Positions 46,356 through 55,954 of a DNA stretch of 64,000 nucleotides are shown piece after piece (position 1 is the stretch's first letter; the number at the start of each line of letters is the position of its first letter). The notes under the pieces were generated by a model. It had not been told where the DNA came from, made no database searches, and saw nothing but the letters and a program-made list of their open reading frames with translations. The stretch spans positions 1 through 64,000 of the forward strand of contig JACIVX010000001.1 of the NCBI GenBank assembly GCA_014361295.1, read 5' to 3'. The translations under genes were made by a program, and so were the position numbers. This stretch comes from Methanomassiliicoccales archaeon. GTDB lineage: Archaea > Thermoplasmatota > Thermoplasmata > Methanomassiliicoccales > JACIVX01.

Positions 46356-47354
46356 TTATGATATCGTGCATTGGTCGAGATCAATTCTCTTTAACACATC
46401 TGGGTTAACGCAACTGAGTGGTTTCCGACCTGTGAGAACTCGCACAATCTCCTCCGCTGCCGTCTTTTTGACTTCTTTCAGCGATCCTTCCGAATAGAAG
46501 GATGTATGTGGCGTTAAAATGACGTTTTCGAATTTCAAAAGAGGATGATCCCTCGGTGGCGGCTCATCCTCAAGAACGTCCAATGCGGCAAATGCAATGA
46601 GCCCCTCCTGTAGCGCTTTCACGAGATCATCCGTCTTGATGACGCCACCACGCGAAGTGTTGACTAAAACCGCGTTCCGCTTCATCAACTTGAATTTTTC
46701 ATAGCGGATCATGTGTCTAGTCTCTTTCGTGAGGGGTGTATGAATCGATATCACGTCCGCCTCTCTCAAAAGTGTGTCGAGTGATACTGGCTCAATGCCA
46801 ATCTCCCTCATCTTTTCGTCAGGAACGTAGGGATCAAAAGCAATGATTCTCATGCCGATCGGTTTGACTCTCTCCGCGAGGGCCCTTCCAATTTTCCCGA
46901 CGGCAATGAGGCCAAGTGTCATTTCTTTAAGTCTGTGAATCGGTCTCGCATCTCTCCAGTCCCAGCTACCTTTCCTGATCGCCCGATCGTAGACGGTGAT
47001 CTTCCTGAGGGCACAAAGGATTAGGGCTAAAGTATGATCGGCAACTTCGTCGATACAGTATGTTGGAACATTAACGACAACAATTTTCTTTTCAGTAGCC
47101 GCCTCAACATCAATTGTGTCGTAACCGATCCCATACCGTGCGATAACTCTGCAGCGTTCAAGTCTTTCTATAACTCGGCGGGAAATGGGGGCATATGTGT
47201 TGAGAATTGCATCAGCGTCCCTCGCAATCTCTATAACATCGTCTTCAGTCTTACATTGGAAGAGACTGACTTCTGCATTGATCTTCTTCAGAATTTCAAC
47301 TTCCTCCGTCGGTTCGCCGTAAATGTAATCGGTAATGACGACTTTGAGCCCCAT
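46356..47354 (-). CDS. D-isomer-specific 2-hydroxyacid dehydrogenase
   Basis: 332 residues. NAD-binding segment MTLGLIAVGKIGRALAERV (about residue 145; the first Gly of GxGxxG is Ala), catalytic Arg in VNTSRGGVIKTDDLV (about 235), Glu in LDVLEDEPP (about 262) and His in ILTPHTSFYSEGS (about 288). The subfamily resembles phosphoglycerate dehydrogenase-like and CtBP-like proteins. It lacks the ACT domain of true SerA, so the substrate is uncertain (glyoxylate, hydroxypyruvate or another 2-keto acid). Neighbours do not help. Confidence 0.85.
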   Translation of the reverse strand: MGLKVVITDYIYGEPTEEVEILKKINAEVSLFQCKTEDDVIEIARDADAILNTYAPISRRVIERLERCRVIARYGIGYDTIDVEAATEKKIVVVNVPTYCIDEVADHTLALILCALRKITVYDRAIRKGSWDWRDARPIHRLKEMTLGLIAVGKIGRALAERVKPIGMRIIAFDPYVPDEKMREIGIEPVSLDTLLREADVISIHTPLTKETRHMIRYEKFKLMKRNAVLVNTSRGGVIKTDDLVKALQEGLIAFAALDVLEDEPPPRDHPLLKFENVILTPHTSFYSEGSLKEVKKTAAEEIVRVLTGRKPLSCVNPDVLKRIDLDQCTIS

Positions 47355-47620
47355 TCACTCACTTCTTCTGCGAACGGAGAATGGTCTCGATGATTATTTG
47401 TCGATTGTGTTCCTTTTTTTAATATACTTTGCCTTGCGGTGCGGGTTTCCTTTCATTCCGATAGAAAAATTTAATTCCTTGGCGAAAAAAGCTATCATCG
47501 AAATAACGCGACGTAAAAAAAAATAAGTAGAGATGATTGAAACGCAGACGCAGAAGATCTATCATTTGGTTCATCGCAGCGAGATATTCATAACCGCACT
47601 GGCGCTTCGCCATACCAATT

Positions 47621-48655
47621 TCAGTCGGTCGGAATACCGCTGCCTTTGATTGTCTTGCTCTTTTCTAAGAGGCGGAGATCCGTTGGTGCTAACCTTTCTT
47701 CGCTTTTGAAAAGACTCCTTATCACAGGGGTATGCGGGTCGATGAATGCGCCCGCCACTCCTTTTTCTTTCAAAAATTCAAGATCAGTCTCAATGACGCC
47801 ACCACCAACGTAGATGTCAAGATCGCACGCAAGCGTTTCCGCAAGAAAATCTCTTGAGACGCCATTTGCTGTGCCGAGTCGTCTGAGGTCGACAACTGCC
47901 ATTTCCCCGTAGCCGATGCTCTTCAATTTTTTCGCCATTTCTTTCAGTTTTGAAGGCCCAGCCCGTTTCTTGGCCCAAACGATCTCCTCATCAAAATAAA
48001 TGCATGGCAGGCATCGATCCGAGAGCTCGAAGACCTCGTTGAAGATCTCGAGGCCCGTGGAAGTGATTGTACTGGCGATCGCTTTCGAAACCTCCATCGC
48101 AAAGGAATCGAAAAGGTCTTGAATACTTCGCATACCGATATCTAGCCAGATCTCGTGTTTTTTCTTTGTCAAATCCTTAAGAACTTTGAAATTTGGTTTC
48201 GCCTCCGCGATACCTGCGAGATCCATGATCAAAATGGCAGACGCGTTGTATCTTTTGTCGAATGCCGCCTTCCAATATGTGTCGAATGGCACCCCGTCGT
48301 CACGAGGTACAATCGAGTTGTTGTGCCAGACAATATTTACGACCTTTGCCGTTTTGCCAATCGGAAAATCGAACTTTCCCAATGAGAAAAGTGCAGCGGT
48401 GTTGATTGGTACGATTGGAACCCGGGCGAAAGTTGAGTCGATCGATTTCGAAGCATCACCAGTGTCCTTGAAAAACGCATTCCACTCGTCAAAGCTCCTG
48501 AAGTGGAGAGGAACGGCTTCTCTGCCGCAGTTTTCGCAGACATATGTACCGTCCTTTGCATCGACGCCTGGCAACGGACCTCCGAATAGAATTTTCGGTA
48601 CAATTTCAATGCTACCGCAGTATGGGCACGCTTTGATTCTTTTATCTTCCACCAT
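47621..48655 (-). CDS. HisA/HisF-family TIM barrel with N-terminal zinc ribbon
   Basis: 344 residues. The N-terminus is a zinc ribbon (ACPYCGS, then YVCENCGRE, about residues 9-45). The rest has the HisA-like barrel: AKVVNIVWHNN, SAILIMDLAGIAEAKPNF (about 140), VVDLRRLGTANGVSRDFL (about 250) and DIYVGGGVIETDLEFLKEKG (about 285). HisA-like proteins of unknown substrate are common in archaea beside true HisA. No histidine genes are near, so histidine synthesis is unlikely as its role. The zinc-ribbon fusion may bind nucleic acid or a partner. Confidence 0.75.
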   Translation of the reverse strand: MVEDKRIKACPYCGSIEIVPKILFGGPLPGVDAKDGTYVCENCGREAVPLHFRSFDEWNAFFKDTGDASKSIDSTFARVPIVPINTAALFSLGKFDFPIGKTAKVVNIVWHNNSIVPRDDGVPFDTYWKAAFDKRYNASAILIMDLAGIAEAKPNFKVLKDLTKKKHEIWLDIGMRSIQDLFDSFAMEVSKAIASTITSTGLEIFNEVFELSDRCLPCIYFDEEIVWAKKRAGPSKLKEMAKKLKSIGYGEMAVVDLRRLGTANGVSRDFLAETLACDLDIYVGGGVIETDLEFLKEKGVAGAFIDPHTPVIRSLFKSEERLAPTDLRLLEKSKTIKGSGIPTD

Positions 48656-48754
48656 TTGTTACGAGGAAGCACGAAGGACGATATTATTTTTGGGATTGGA
48701 ACTCGAGCATAGATGAGATTTACCCACTGCGACCTCCTAATTTGAATTAATCCA

Positions 48755-49342
48755 TTATGGCATACCAATAAACCGGGATGTCTCATCGAGGAGCTGTTTC
48801 AAAGGGGACGAATCGTGAGATCCTTTGTTTTTCTCAACAAGATAGAACGAGGGAATGATAAACGATCGCATATCATCGCAACCAAGCAATCTCACAAAAA
48901 TGTTGAAGTATCGCACATTTAAGTGGTTATACACAATATCGCCGTCTTTCAGGCCGCAAGAGAAGACGACAATCGCTTTCTTCCCCTTTTTGAGATTACT
49001 CTCGAAAACGCCTTTCTTGTCGGTGAATCTCAAAAAGGCGTAAAGACGATCAACGAACGATTTGACTCTGCCAGTTTCCGCGCCCATGTACACGGGTGAA
49101 CCGAGTACGATGAAATCAACTTCCTGGATTTTTTCATAGATTGTCTGCATATCGTCATCAATTTCGCATCGACCGTTTTTCTTACACGCAAGACATCCTC
49201 TGCAATCCTCGATTTTCAGATCTGTAAGGTTAATCCATTCGAAATCGATCGATGCTTTCGCAAATTTCACACAAATTCTTTCTAAGAGCGTAGCCGTATT
49301 GCCATTTTTGCGTGCACTACCGTTGAAGATGAGGGCTTTCAT
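48755..49342 (-). CDS. Iron-sulfur flavoprotein (Isf-like FMN reductase)
   Basis: 195 residues, flavodoxin-like. FMN loop FNGSARKNGNTATLLERI at the start, cluster motif CRGCLACKKNGRC (C-x2-C-x2-C-x5-C, about residue 47), and ADP/FMN segment LGSPVYMGAETGRVKSFVDR (about 78). It is a paralogue of the protein at 36702. The ATG at 49342 is chosen because the family starts MKALIFNGS and TTTAATATT lies about 30 bp before it (leaderless). A TTG at 49366 is in frame. Confidence 0.83.
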   Translation of the reverse strand: MKALIFNGSARKNGNTATLLERICVKFAKASIDFEWINLTDLKIEDCRGCLACKKNGRCEIDDDMQTIYEKIQEVDFIVLGSPVYMGAETGRVKSFVDRLYAFLRFTDKKGVFESNLKKGKKAIVVFSCGLKDGDIVYNHLNVRYFNIFVRLLGCDDMRSFIIPSFYLVEKNKGSHDSSPLKQLLDETSRFIGMP

Positions 49343-49535
49343 CGTCTCGGCGTATTTCTCTGGCAATATTAAATTTATGTTAAAGCATTGATGATTTTCG
49401 TTATTACTTATCTTTATCGACTAGTTTACACACAATGGACTCAAGTTGGGGCTGTCAGACCTCGATTAAATGCACATTTGATCGTTTGAAAATTCAATCG
49501 AACTCGACAAAAAGTTGCTCGTTTCCGATAAACAT

Positions 49536-50651
49536 TCAAAGCGTCTTTTCAATGAATTTTCTCATTTCCTCTGTCGCGACCCATTCTTTCTCCAATCGAT
49601 CAAGTATCTTTTCTATGCGTCCTGCCTGGCTGAGCACTTTGCTCGTGATCTCCTCGTTACCGCTTGATTCCAAAAGACCGATGATCACGCTGAGGGGATT
49701 TCTTATTTCATCGAGGACTACCGCAAACTGCTCCATATTTTTCTCGATTTGTTGATATGCTCTTTTTTTCAGGTTTTCTTCCGCTATTTTTTCCGTCTCG
49801 TCAATATGGGCGATCACAGCATTGGTAATATTGCCTTTTTCATCACTTACTGGGAAGATAACAAAGGTGAGAATTCTCTTATTGATTTCATTGGATTGCG
49901 CATCACAAATTCTTGAGAGCTCATATTCTATCGTAAAACGGGCAATTTTCCATTCCGAAAAGACCTTTTGGATATCCTCTGAAAATCCTTGTTGCTCGAT
50001 TTGTGGATCAGCAAGGATGTTATACCTGCCTACCAATTGATCATCCCGATTAATCCCAAACATTTTTCTGCATGTCCTGTTCAACCGGATCACCGTGCCG
50101 CTCGAGTCAGTTATCATCATAGACTCAGGGCTTTGCTCGATGATGTTTACCAAGAGATTCTCAGTCGCTTTGAGTGCTTCTTCAACTCTGATTCTGTCTC
50201 TGATATCGTGAACAATGAGAATGGCGAACCGCTCGCTTTCGGTTGATACAGTAGAAAATGCAATTTCACATGGAATTGGTTCTCCATCCGCTGACTTGAT
50301 CTCTGAAACGAAGGGCTCGCATCTTTCAGGAAGCGCTTCAAGGAATTTGGTTATCCATTCTCGCTTACCCTCTCCAAAAAAATCATAAATTGTCATCCTT
50401 TTGAGTGATTTTTCATCATATCTCAATTTCTCGGCAACGTAAGCATTCGAATAAATAATTCTCCCAGAAGGAACGTCGACGATGAAAATGGCGAAACTTG
50501 AATGATCAAGTATTGCCCTTATCTTCTCCAATTCTTCAATTCTTCTCTTCAGCTCGGGGTAATAACTTTTTCTGATTGAACGCTTGCCAAGTCCGAGAAT
50601 TTCTTCATATTTAATGTCGGTAATCGGATTCTTATCAGAGCGCTCGTTCAT
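49536..50651 (-). CDS. PAS-PAS sensor protein with His-less kinase box
   Basis: 371 residues. Two PAS domains (about 42-155: FAIFIVDVPSGRIIYSNAYV; about 165-290: SPESMMITDSSGTVIRLNRT) are followed by a HisKA-like helix pair with AVVLDEIRNPLSVIIGLLES (about 315). In related sensors this box has a His (HEIRTP or DHIRNP); here the position is Asp-Glu. No HATPase domain follows, and the C-terminal WVATEEMRKFIEKTL matches the natural end of archaeal proteins of this short type. The start ATG 50651 follows GAGGT and overlaps the dehydrogenase gene by 17 bp, so the two are co-translated. Confidence 0.8.
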   Translation of the reverse strand: MNERSDKNPITDIKYEEILGLGKRSIRKSYYPELKRRIEELEKIRAILDHSSFAIFIVDVPSGRIIYSNAYVAEKLRYDEKSLKRMTIYDFFGEGKREWITKFLEALPERCEPFVSEIKSADGEPIPCEIAFSTVSTESERFAILIVHDIRDRIRVEEALKATENLLVNIIEQSPESMMITDSSGTVIRLNRTCRKMFGINRDDQLVGRYNILADPQIEQQGFSEDIQKVFSEWKIARFTIEYELSRICDAQSNEINKRILTFVIFPVSDEKGNITNAVIAHIDETEKIAEENLKKRAYQQIEKNMEQFAVVLDEIRNPLSVIIGLLESSGNEEITSKVLSQAGRIEKILDRLEKEWVATEEMRKFIEKTL

Positions 50652-51804
50652 AAATGACCTCAACATCATTAGGTTGAAGCCGTCGGGGGTTAGTCATCAT
50701 GCAAGGATCTTTCATCGCCATCTCCGCGAGTTTAGGTATATCTGTCTTTCTTACGCCGAGATTGCGCAATTTCTGTCGGATATTCACACGATGGCGCAAT
50801 TCCGCTAGTGCGTTAACGAGGGCATTTTTCTTTTCTGGATAATACAAACCATCGACATTGATTCCCATTGCTCTTGTAATATCCTCATATCGATCCGGTG
50901 TGGCTTCAAAATTGTAGGCGACTACATGTTCCAAAAGAATCGCATTGCATTCACCATGAGGTAAATCGAGAAGGCCACCAAGACAGTGTGATATCGCATG
51001 AATTGCACCAAGACTCGCATTTGAAAACGCGATTCCCGCGTGCAAACTGCCAAGCATCATCTTGCTTCGAATTTCCAGATCGTCGCCTTTTTCAACAGCG
51101 AGAGGCAAGTATTTCGCAATAACCTTTATTGCTTCTCTCGCGTGAAGATCTGTTAGTGGTGAATTTCCAGTCGAAACGAACGCCTCTATGGCATGAGACA
51201 ACGCATCAAGACCTGTCTCGGCGGTCAGGCGTGGCGACATCGTCGTTGTCGTAACGGGGTCAACGAGTGAAACATCGGGAACAAGAGATTTGCTGATGAC
51301 GCAGAACTTCAATTTCCTTTCAACGTCCATAAAAACGGCGAATTGGGAAATATCTGCTGCGGTTCCGGCAGTCGTCGGAATGCAGATGATGGGAGGAATC
51401 GGACGAGCAATCTGGTCTGTCCCCTCGTAATCTGTAATCTCACCGCCGTTGCTGCTCACAATACCGATTCCTTTGGCACAATCAATCACACTACCGCCAC
51501 CAATTGCAAGCAGCGTGTCGCATTTTTCTTTTGAGAATAACTCGACCCCCTCCATCACTTCTTCTGTTCTTGGGTTTGGTGTCACATTGGAGTAAATGGT
51601 GTACCGAATTCTCGCATCTTTCAAGGTTTCCTCAACGTCTTCGGTCCATCCAGCACCTTGAATTCTTTCGTCAGTGACGAGAAGAACCTTTTTCGCACCG
51701 AGATTCCGCGCATACTGTGAAGCAAGATATCTCGAATCGAGCCCGAACACGATTTCGGGAACCACGAATTTTCGCAGTTGCACGCCACCAGAAAGATCCG
51801 TCAT
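50635..51804 (-). CDS. Iron-containing alcohol dehydrogenase
   Basis: 389 residues, group III metal-dependent alcohol dehydrogenase. NAD loop LLAIGGGSVIDCAKGIGI (about residue 98) and IPTTAGTAAD. Metal ligands: Asp and His of ETGLDALSHAIEAFVS (about 198), His of AIHAISHCLGGLLDLPHGEC (about 265-280). It oxidises or reduces an alcohol/aldehyde of unknown type in the cytoplasm. AGGAGGCAT precedes the ATG. It overlaps the PAS sensor gene downstream, an unusual pairing that suggests the sensor responds to the same metabolic or redox state. Confidence 0.9.
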   Translation of the reverse strand: MTDLSGGVQLRKFVVPEIVFGLDSRYLASQYARNLGAKKVLLVTDERIQGAGWTEDVEETLKDARIRYTIYSNVTPNPRTEEVMEGVELFSKEKCDTLLAIGGGSVIDCAKGIGIVSSNGGEITDYEGTDQIARPIPPIICIPTTAGTAADISQFAVFMDVERKLKFCVISKSLVPDVSLVDPVTTTTMSPRLTAETGLDALSHAIEAFVSTGNSPLTDLHAREAIKVIAKYLPLAVEKGDDLEIRSKMMLGSLHAGIAFSNASLGAIHAISHCLGGLLDLPHGECNAILLEHVVAYNFEATPDRYEDITRAMGINVDGLYYPEKKNALVNALAELRHRVNIRQKLRNLGVRKTDIPKLAEMAMKDPCMMTNPRRLQPNDVEVIYERAL

Positions 51805-52040
51805 ATGCCTCCTATTCTCTCATTTTTTTTAAAAAAATTCTAAGTCGTACTTATCACTCTCATCTCTTAATCATCTTTTCCATCAATCGGATATCGAAGT
51901 AGTGAATATCTAATTTTTTTCCATCATCTCTTTGTTTATCTATTTTAATTATATTCTTTTCTCATTGTGGGAAAGCGATTTATCAATTGCAAAATTGGAG
52001 CGAAATAGTTATAAATTCTCTTTTTTTCCCGCATGGCTCG

Positions 52041-52391
52041 ATGAAAATACTCATCGTCGATGATGATGACAATCTCCGCGAGATGCTTCGCAACATGCTC
52101 TCGGATTTTGAAGTCATCGAGGCAAGAAATGGTCGAGAAGCTGTCGAACTTGCCAGAAAGTCAAAACTAGATGTCATTATTATGGACATCATGATGCCAG
52201 AAATGGACGGAATTGAGGCGTCGAGGCGAATCCTCCGGGAGAATCCTAAAGCGGTTATTATTTGTCTGACCGCCTTTTCCGGCGTTAAGGGTCCCGCGAT
52301 GCTGGAGATTGGTGTAAGAGAGGTAATCTCGAAGCCTTTTAGAAAAAACGACCTTCTTAGTGCAATCAGGAGGTATGCGTTGAATTCATGA
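52041..52391 (+). CDS. Single-domain response regulator
   Basis: 116 residues, a CheY-like receiver alone: MKILIVDDDDNLREMLRNML, phosphoacceptor VIIMDIMMPEMDGIEA (about residue 51), Thr/Ser in ICLTAFSG, and Lys in VISKPFRKNDLL (about 99). All phosphotransfer residues are kept. GTTATAAAT about 27 bp before the ATG suggests a leaderless transcript; the frame is open for 18 codons further up. No cognate kinase is adjacent. Confidence 0.9.
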   Translation: MKILIVDDDDNLREMLRNMLSDFEVIEARNGREAVELARKSKLDVIIMDIMMPEMDGIEASRRILRENPKAVIICLTAFSGVKGPAMLEIGVREVISKPFRKNDLLSAIRRYALNS

Positions 52392-52558
52392 AGTTTTTAT
52401 AACGGATTGGATAAAATGGTTCCGACCGTAGTGGCATCTTCGAGAAGATGGACCTCTCGAATGGTTCACTTGTCGACAGTGGCCAATTGATTTCGCAGAA
52501 TCTCTCAATGATTATGAAGAAATTCGATTAGATCGATATCGTTCCCACTCTTATCATT

Positions 52559-53026
52559 TTAGCCATTCTTCGCAGCCCAGTCGTATGGGATGTCCTTTGA
52601 ATCGAAAGGCACGCGGAATTCATCTGGTTCCGAATAATTGTAAACTTCTGTAGGTATATTGAGTATCCAGGCCTCTTGGTTTCCGATCGCCTTGAATCCG
52701 TGATAAACACTTGGTGGGATCTTCAATAGCATAAAATTCCTTTCTCCCATGAAAAACTCATTGATGACACCTTTCGTAATCGAATTCTCGCGCGCATCGT
52801 ATAGGACGACCTTTGCCATTCCTTTAATGCAAATGAAATTGTCGGTTTGTTTCTTGTGATAATGCCAGGCCTTGACGATACCCGGATAACAGGTTGTGAC
52901 ATATAGCTGGCCGAATCGTTCATACTCCTTCCAGTCACTTCTGAATAATTCCATAAGCCATCCTCGCTCATCAACAATTGGCTGCAGCTTCCTGATCTCG
53001 ACCCCATCAATCAATCTCTTCTCCAT
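52559..53026 (-). CDS. rfbC: dTDP-4-dehydrorhamnose 3,5-epimerase-like protein
   Basis: 155 residues, cupin fold. QPIVDERGWLMELFRSDW near residue 15, the active-site GIVKAWHYHKKQTDNF (about 50) with its His, and KIPPSVYHGFKAIG (about 103). It is shorter than bacterial RmlC (about 180) but normal for archaeal members. It catalyses epimerisation at C3 and C5 before RfbD. Divergent from rfbD-rfbA across 92 bp. Confidence 0.88.
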   Translation of the reverse strand: MEKRLIDGVEIRKLQPIVDERGWLMELFRSDWKEYERFGQLYVTTCYPGIVKAWHYHKKQTDNFICIKGMAKVVLYDARENSITKGVINEFFMGERNFMLLKIPPSVYHGFKAIGNQEAWILNIPTEVYNYSEPDEFRVPFDSKDIPYDWAAKNG

Positions 53027-53118
53027 GGTAGACCACGAAGATGTGAACGGTCTTTAACATTTTTAATTTTGAGTTCTGCACCGAAGGTCTTTTAGAATGC
53101 TCATTCGATCACATCGAT

Positions 53119-54015
53119 ATGAGCCGGATCGCTGTCATCGGCGCCTCAGGATTGCTCGGCCAGTTCGTTGTCAGTGAGGCGAAGAGAGGAGGACACGAGG
53201 TTCTCGGCACTTTCAGGAACGTTCCAGCTGAGTTTAAGGGGGTCAGAACAGAATTCCTCGACATCACAAATCTCGATCAGATCGAATCTGTGTTGGGGCA
53301 TTTCGAACCGGATGAAGTGGTGCTTGTCGCCGCTCTGACAAATGTTGATCTCTGCGAGAAAAATCCTTCAGAGGCCTGGAATATCAATGCTGAGGGTACC
53401 CTCAACGTTGCTAGCTTTTGCCAAAGCATCGGCGCTAGGCTTCTTTATGTTTCGACGGATTATGTTTTCAACGGTGTGAAAAAGGAAAGATATTCTGAGT
53501 GGGACAATCCTGACCCGTTGGGTATTTACGCGCAAACCAAGCTCGAAGGGGAAAGGATAACGCTGAATTCATCGAGCACTAATCTCGTCTGCCGCGTTTC
53601 GACGCTCTACGGCTGGAATCGGATATCGAAAAAGAAGAATTTTGTGACATGGGTCATCGAATCGCTCAGAGAAAGAAAATCGGTTTCTCTGTTTTCCGAT
53701 CAATTTGTCTCCCCAACTTATGCGCCTCACTGCGCACATGTCCTTTTGAAACTTCTTGAATGTGACGCTCATGGGATTTATCACACGTCTGGTCCAGACT
53801 GTCTCAGCAGATATGAAATCGGTTTAAGGATCGCTGAGGTTTTCGATCTCGATCGTTCTTTGATCAGAGCAATCAGCGCGAAAGATTCCGATCTGGTAGC
53901 GCGAAGACCGTGTTATTCATGTCTTGATGTAGAAAAGACCGAAAAGAAACTCGGTTTCGGAATGCTTTCCCTTATTGAGGGACTCAGACGAATGCGTCAG
54001 GAGGAGTCAAGGTGA
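53119..54015 (+). CDS. rfbD: dTDP-4-dehydrorhamnose reductase
   Basis: 298 residues, SDR fold. NADPH loop AVIGASGLLGQFVVSEA at the start, VSTDYVFNGVKKERYSE (about residue 112), and catalytic GIYAQTKLEGE (Tyr-x3-Lys, about 138). It makes dTDP-L-rhamnose. The stop overlaps the rfbA GTG by 4 bases (GTGA). Confidence 0.92.
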   Translation: MSRIAVIGASGLLGQFVVSEAKRGGHEVLGTFRNVPAEFKGVRTEFLDITNLDQIESVLGHFEPDEVVLVAALTNVDLCEKNPSEAWNINAEGTLNVASFCQSIGARLLYVSTDYVFNGVKKERYSEWDNPDPLGIYAQTKLEGERITLNSSSTNLVCRVSTLYGWNRISKKKNFVTWVIESLRERKSVSLFSDQFVSPTYAPHCAHVLLKLLECDAHGIYHTSGPDCLSRYEIGLRIAEVFDLDRSLIRAISAKDSDLVARRPCYSCLDVEKTEKKLGFGMLSLIEGLRRMRQEESR

Positions 54016-55085
54016 AAGGTTTGATACTTGCGGGTGGATCTGGAACCCGTCTCAGGCCGTTAACACACACGGGACCTAAGCAGCTCATTCCGATCGCGAA
54101 TAAGCCGAATATCCTCTATTGTCTTGAAGATCTCCGGGATGCAGGAATTACTGACATCGGTGTGATTCTTGGTAACAACATGCCTGAAAAGGTGAGGGAG
54201 CTGCTAGGGGACGGCTCGAGATACGGAGTAAAAATTACCTATATTGTACAGGGTGAGCCGAAAGGAATCGCGCATGCAGTCGGTTGCGCGGAGGAATTCA
54301 TGGGCAACGAGCCCTTCGTCGTATATCTCGGTGATAACATACTCAAAGGCGGAATCAGATACATGGTCGAGGAATTTGCCCAAGGCGACTGCGAAGCTCT
54401 GATCGCCCTCTGCCCCGTTGAATACCCAGAAAAGTTTGGAATAGCCGAAATAGATGAGGAGGGCAATATCATCAGTCTGGTAGAGAAGCCGAAAAATCCG
54501 AAGAGCAATCTCGCGATGATCGGGATCTACTTCTTGAAAAAGAGCATCTTTCCAATTATCAGGGAATTGAAACCGTCTTGGCGGAATGAGCTTGAAATCA
54601 CGGATGCGATCGATCAATTGCATAAAAGAACAGGGAAGGTCAAGGCGCGAATCGTTAAAGGATGGTGGAAGGACACTGGGCGACCTGAGGACATTCTAAT
54701 CGCGAACCATCTCGTCCTTGAAACGTTGGAAAGCAGAAATGAAGGGCTGCTCGAAGAAAATGTCAAGATCATCGGCAGAGTCAGTATTGGTGAGGGGACG
54801 GTCGTCAAGAGTGGAACGGTGATCAGAGGGCCTGTTATCATTGGAAAGAATTGCGTGATTGGACCGAATACCTATATAGGACCATATACCTCGATTGGCG
54901 ATCGCACGACGATCATCAATGGTGAAATCGAATCCTCGATCATCATCGGCGATGCACTCATCGAGTGCAACAAGAAAATTGTTGACAGTCTCATCGGTGC
55001 TGGCTGCAGAATCTCATCATCGGACAATTCGATTCCGAAGGGATGCAGATTCATCATCGGCGAAAATTCACAACTTATCTTGTGA
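54012..55085 (+). CDS. rfbA: Glucose-1-phosphate thymidylyltransferase, long archaeal type
   Basis: 357 residues. A nucleotidyltransferase domain (AGGSGTRLRPLTHTGPKQLI at the start, VYLGDNILKGGIRYM about 105, WWKDTGRPEDIL about 220) is followed by a left-handed beta-helix of hexapeptide repeats (GEGTVVKSGTVIRGPVIIG, about 260-340). It makes dTDP-glucose, the first step of the rhamnose pathway. The long form with C-terminal helix is typical of archaea and some bacteria. The GTG start overlaps rfbD. Confidence 0.93.
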   Translation: MKGLILAGGSGTRLRPLTHTGPKQLIPIANKPNILYCLEDLRDAGITDIGVILGNNMPEKVRELLGDGSRYGVKITYIVQGEPKGIAHAVGCAEEFMGNEPFVVYLGDNILKGGIRYMVEEFAQGDCEALIALCPVEYPEKFGIAEIDEEGNIISLVEKPKNPKSNLAMIGIYFLKKSIFPIIRELKPSWRNELEITDAIDQLHKRTGKVKARIVKGWWKDTGRPEDILIANHLVLETLESRNEGLLEENVKIIGRVSIGEGTVVKSGTVIRGPVIIGKNCVIGPNTYIGPYTSIGDRTTIINGEIESSIIIGDALIECNKKIVDSLIGAGCRISSSDNSIPKGCRFIIGENSQLIL

Positions 55086-55245
55086 GATCATTACGTTCTG
55101 TGATATTTCAATAATCCAGCTCTGTCCATTTATTCAATTCATTCAGTTATTTCGATACTTTTCTAGCAATTTTCAAATAATCATTCGCGAAACACCTGTC
55201 AAAGTGCGAATGGATGCCGCACTGACTTGAAGGAGGTTTAGGGGT

Positions 55246-55401
55246 ATGATGAAAGCGAAGGTGTTCAGATGCGCCAATTGCGGTCATGTCGTCGAGGTCC
55301 CTTTCGGAATGCCGAAGCCTTCCTCCTGCCCGAAATGCGGATCTCCTGCCAGCTTGATTCATAGAGTGAATCCTGGCCCACCGGGAGTAGGACGGGAATA
55401 A
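55246..55401 (+). CDS. 51-residue zinc-ribbon protein
   Basis: A short protein MMKAKVFRCANCGHVVEVPF, then GMPKPSSCPKCGSPASLIHR and a Gly/Pro-rich tail ending GVGRE. Two CxxC pairs about 20 residues apart form a zinc or rubredoxin-like knuckle. A strong AAGGAGGTTTAGGGGT lies before the ATG (another ATG is 3 bases on). Small proteins of this form occur in methanogens and relatives near redox or metal-cluster genes, but the role is unknown. It follows rfbA by 160 bp and precedes the Hdr-like fusion by 550 bp. Confidence 0.8.
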   Translation: MMKAKVFRCANCGHVVEVPFGMPKPSSCPKCGSPASLIHRVNPGPPGVGRE

Positions 55402-55954
55402 CTGAGATCAGAAGATATTGGTCGAAGAAGTGCTCTTAACTCTAGTGATTCTCGCGAAAGATAATGCAGTACTCGAACACTATCGTTTGGGGCCAATTAG
55501 CTAAGGAGCGGCTAATTGAAAAAAGCGTTGGTCTTTCTTAGGAGAAAAGGGATGCATCGGATTATATCATCAAAACGACTGAATCGTCAAATGTCGTTCT
55601 TCACCATAACTATTTTTCGGGACATGATCATATGAAACGGCGTGGCAATTGAAGGTTAACAAATTGGTATTTTCGTCCCGCTATCATTGATGAGTGAGTT
55701 TTCATGTGAGTTCTCATCAATCGTAACCACGCAGCTGAATATCGAAAAGATCATCAACATTTTCATAATATATTGTGTAAAGTTTTTATTCTTGAGAGTG
55801 ATGACTAAAAAACTTGCAAGGTCGGAGCAAAGAGGAATGTGTGGTCTATTAGCTAGCAATGTTGTGGATGTCGAAGTTTCGAGCGTTCTCTTTATGAGGA
55901 ATTCTTTGATAAAAGATGAAAAGAAAGTATTCACAGAGCGGAAAGGATGATGCA
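55402..55954. other. Spacer without supported gene
   Basis: Contains only overlapping short frames on both strands (55687-55950 and its antisense) without family resemblance or ribosome sites. The promoter of the Hdr-like fusion gene is presumably in the right half. Confidence 0.4.

Noticed and set aside
55687-55950. 87-codon frame before the Hdr-like fusion
   Set aside because: No similarity, no ribosome site, and an equally long antisense frame covers it.
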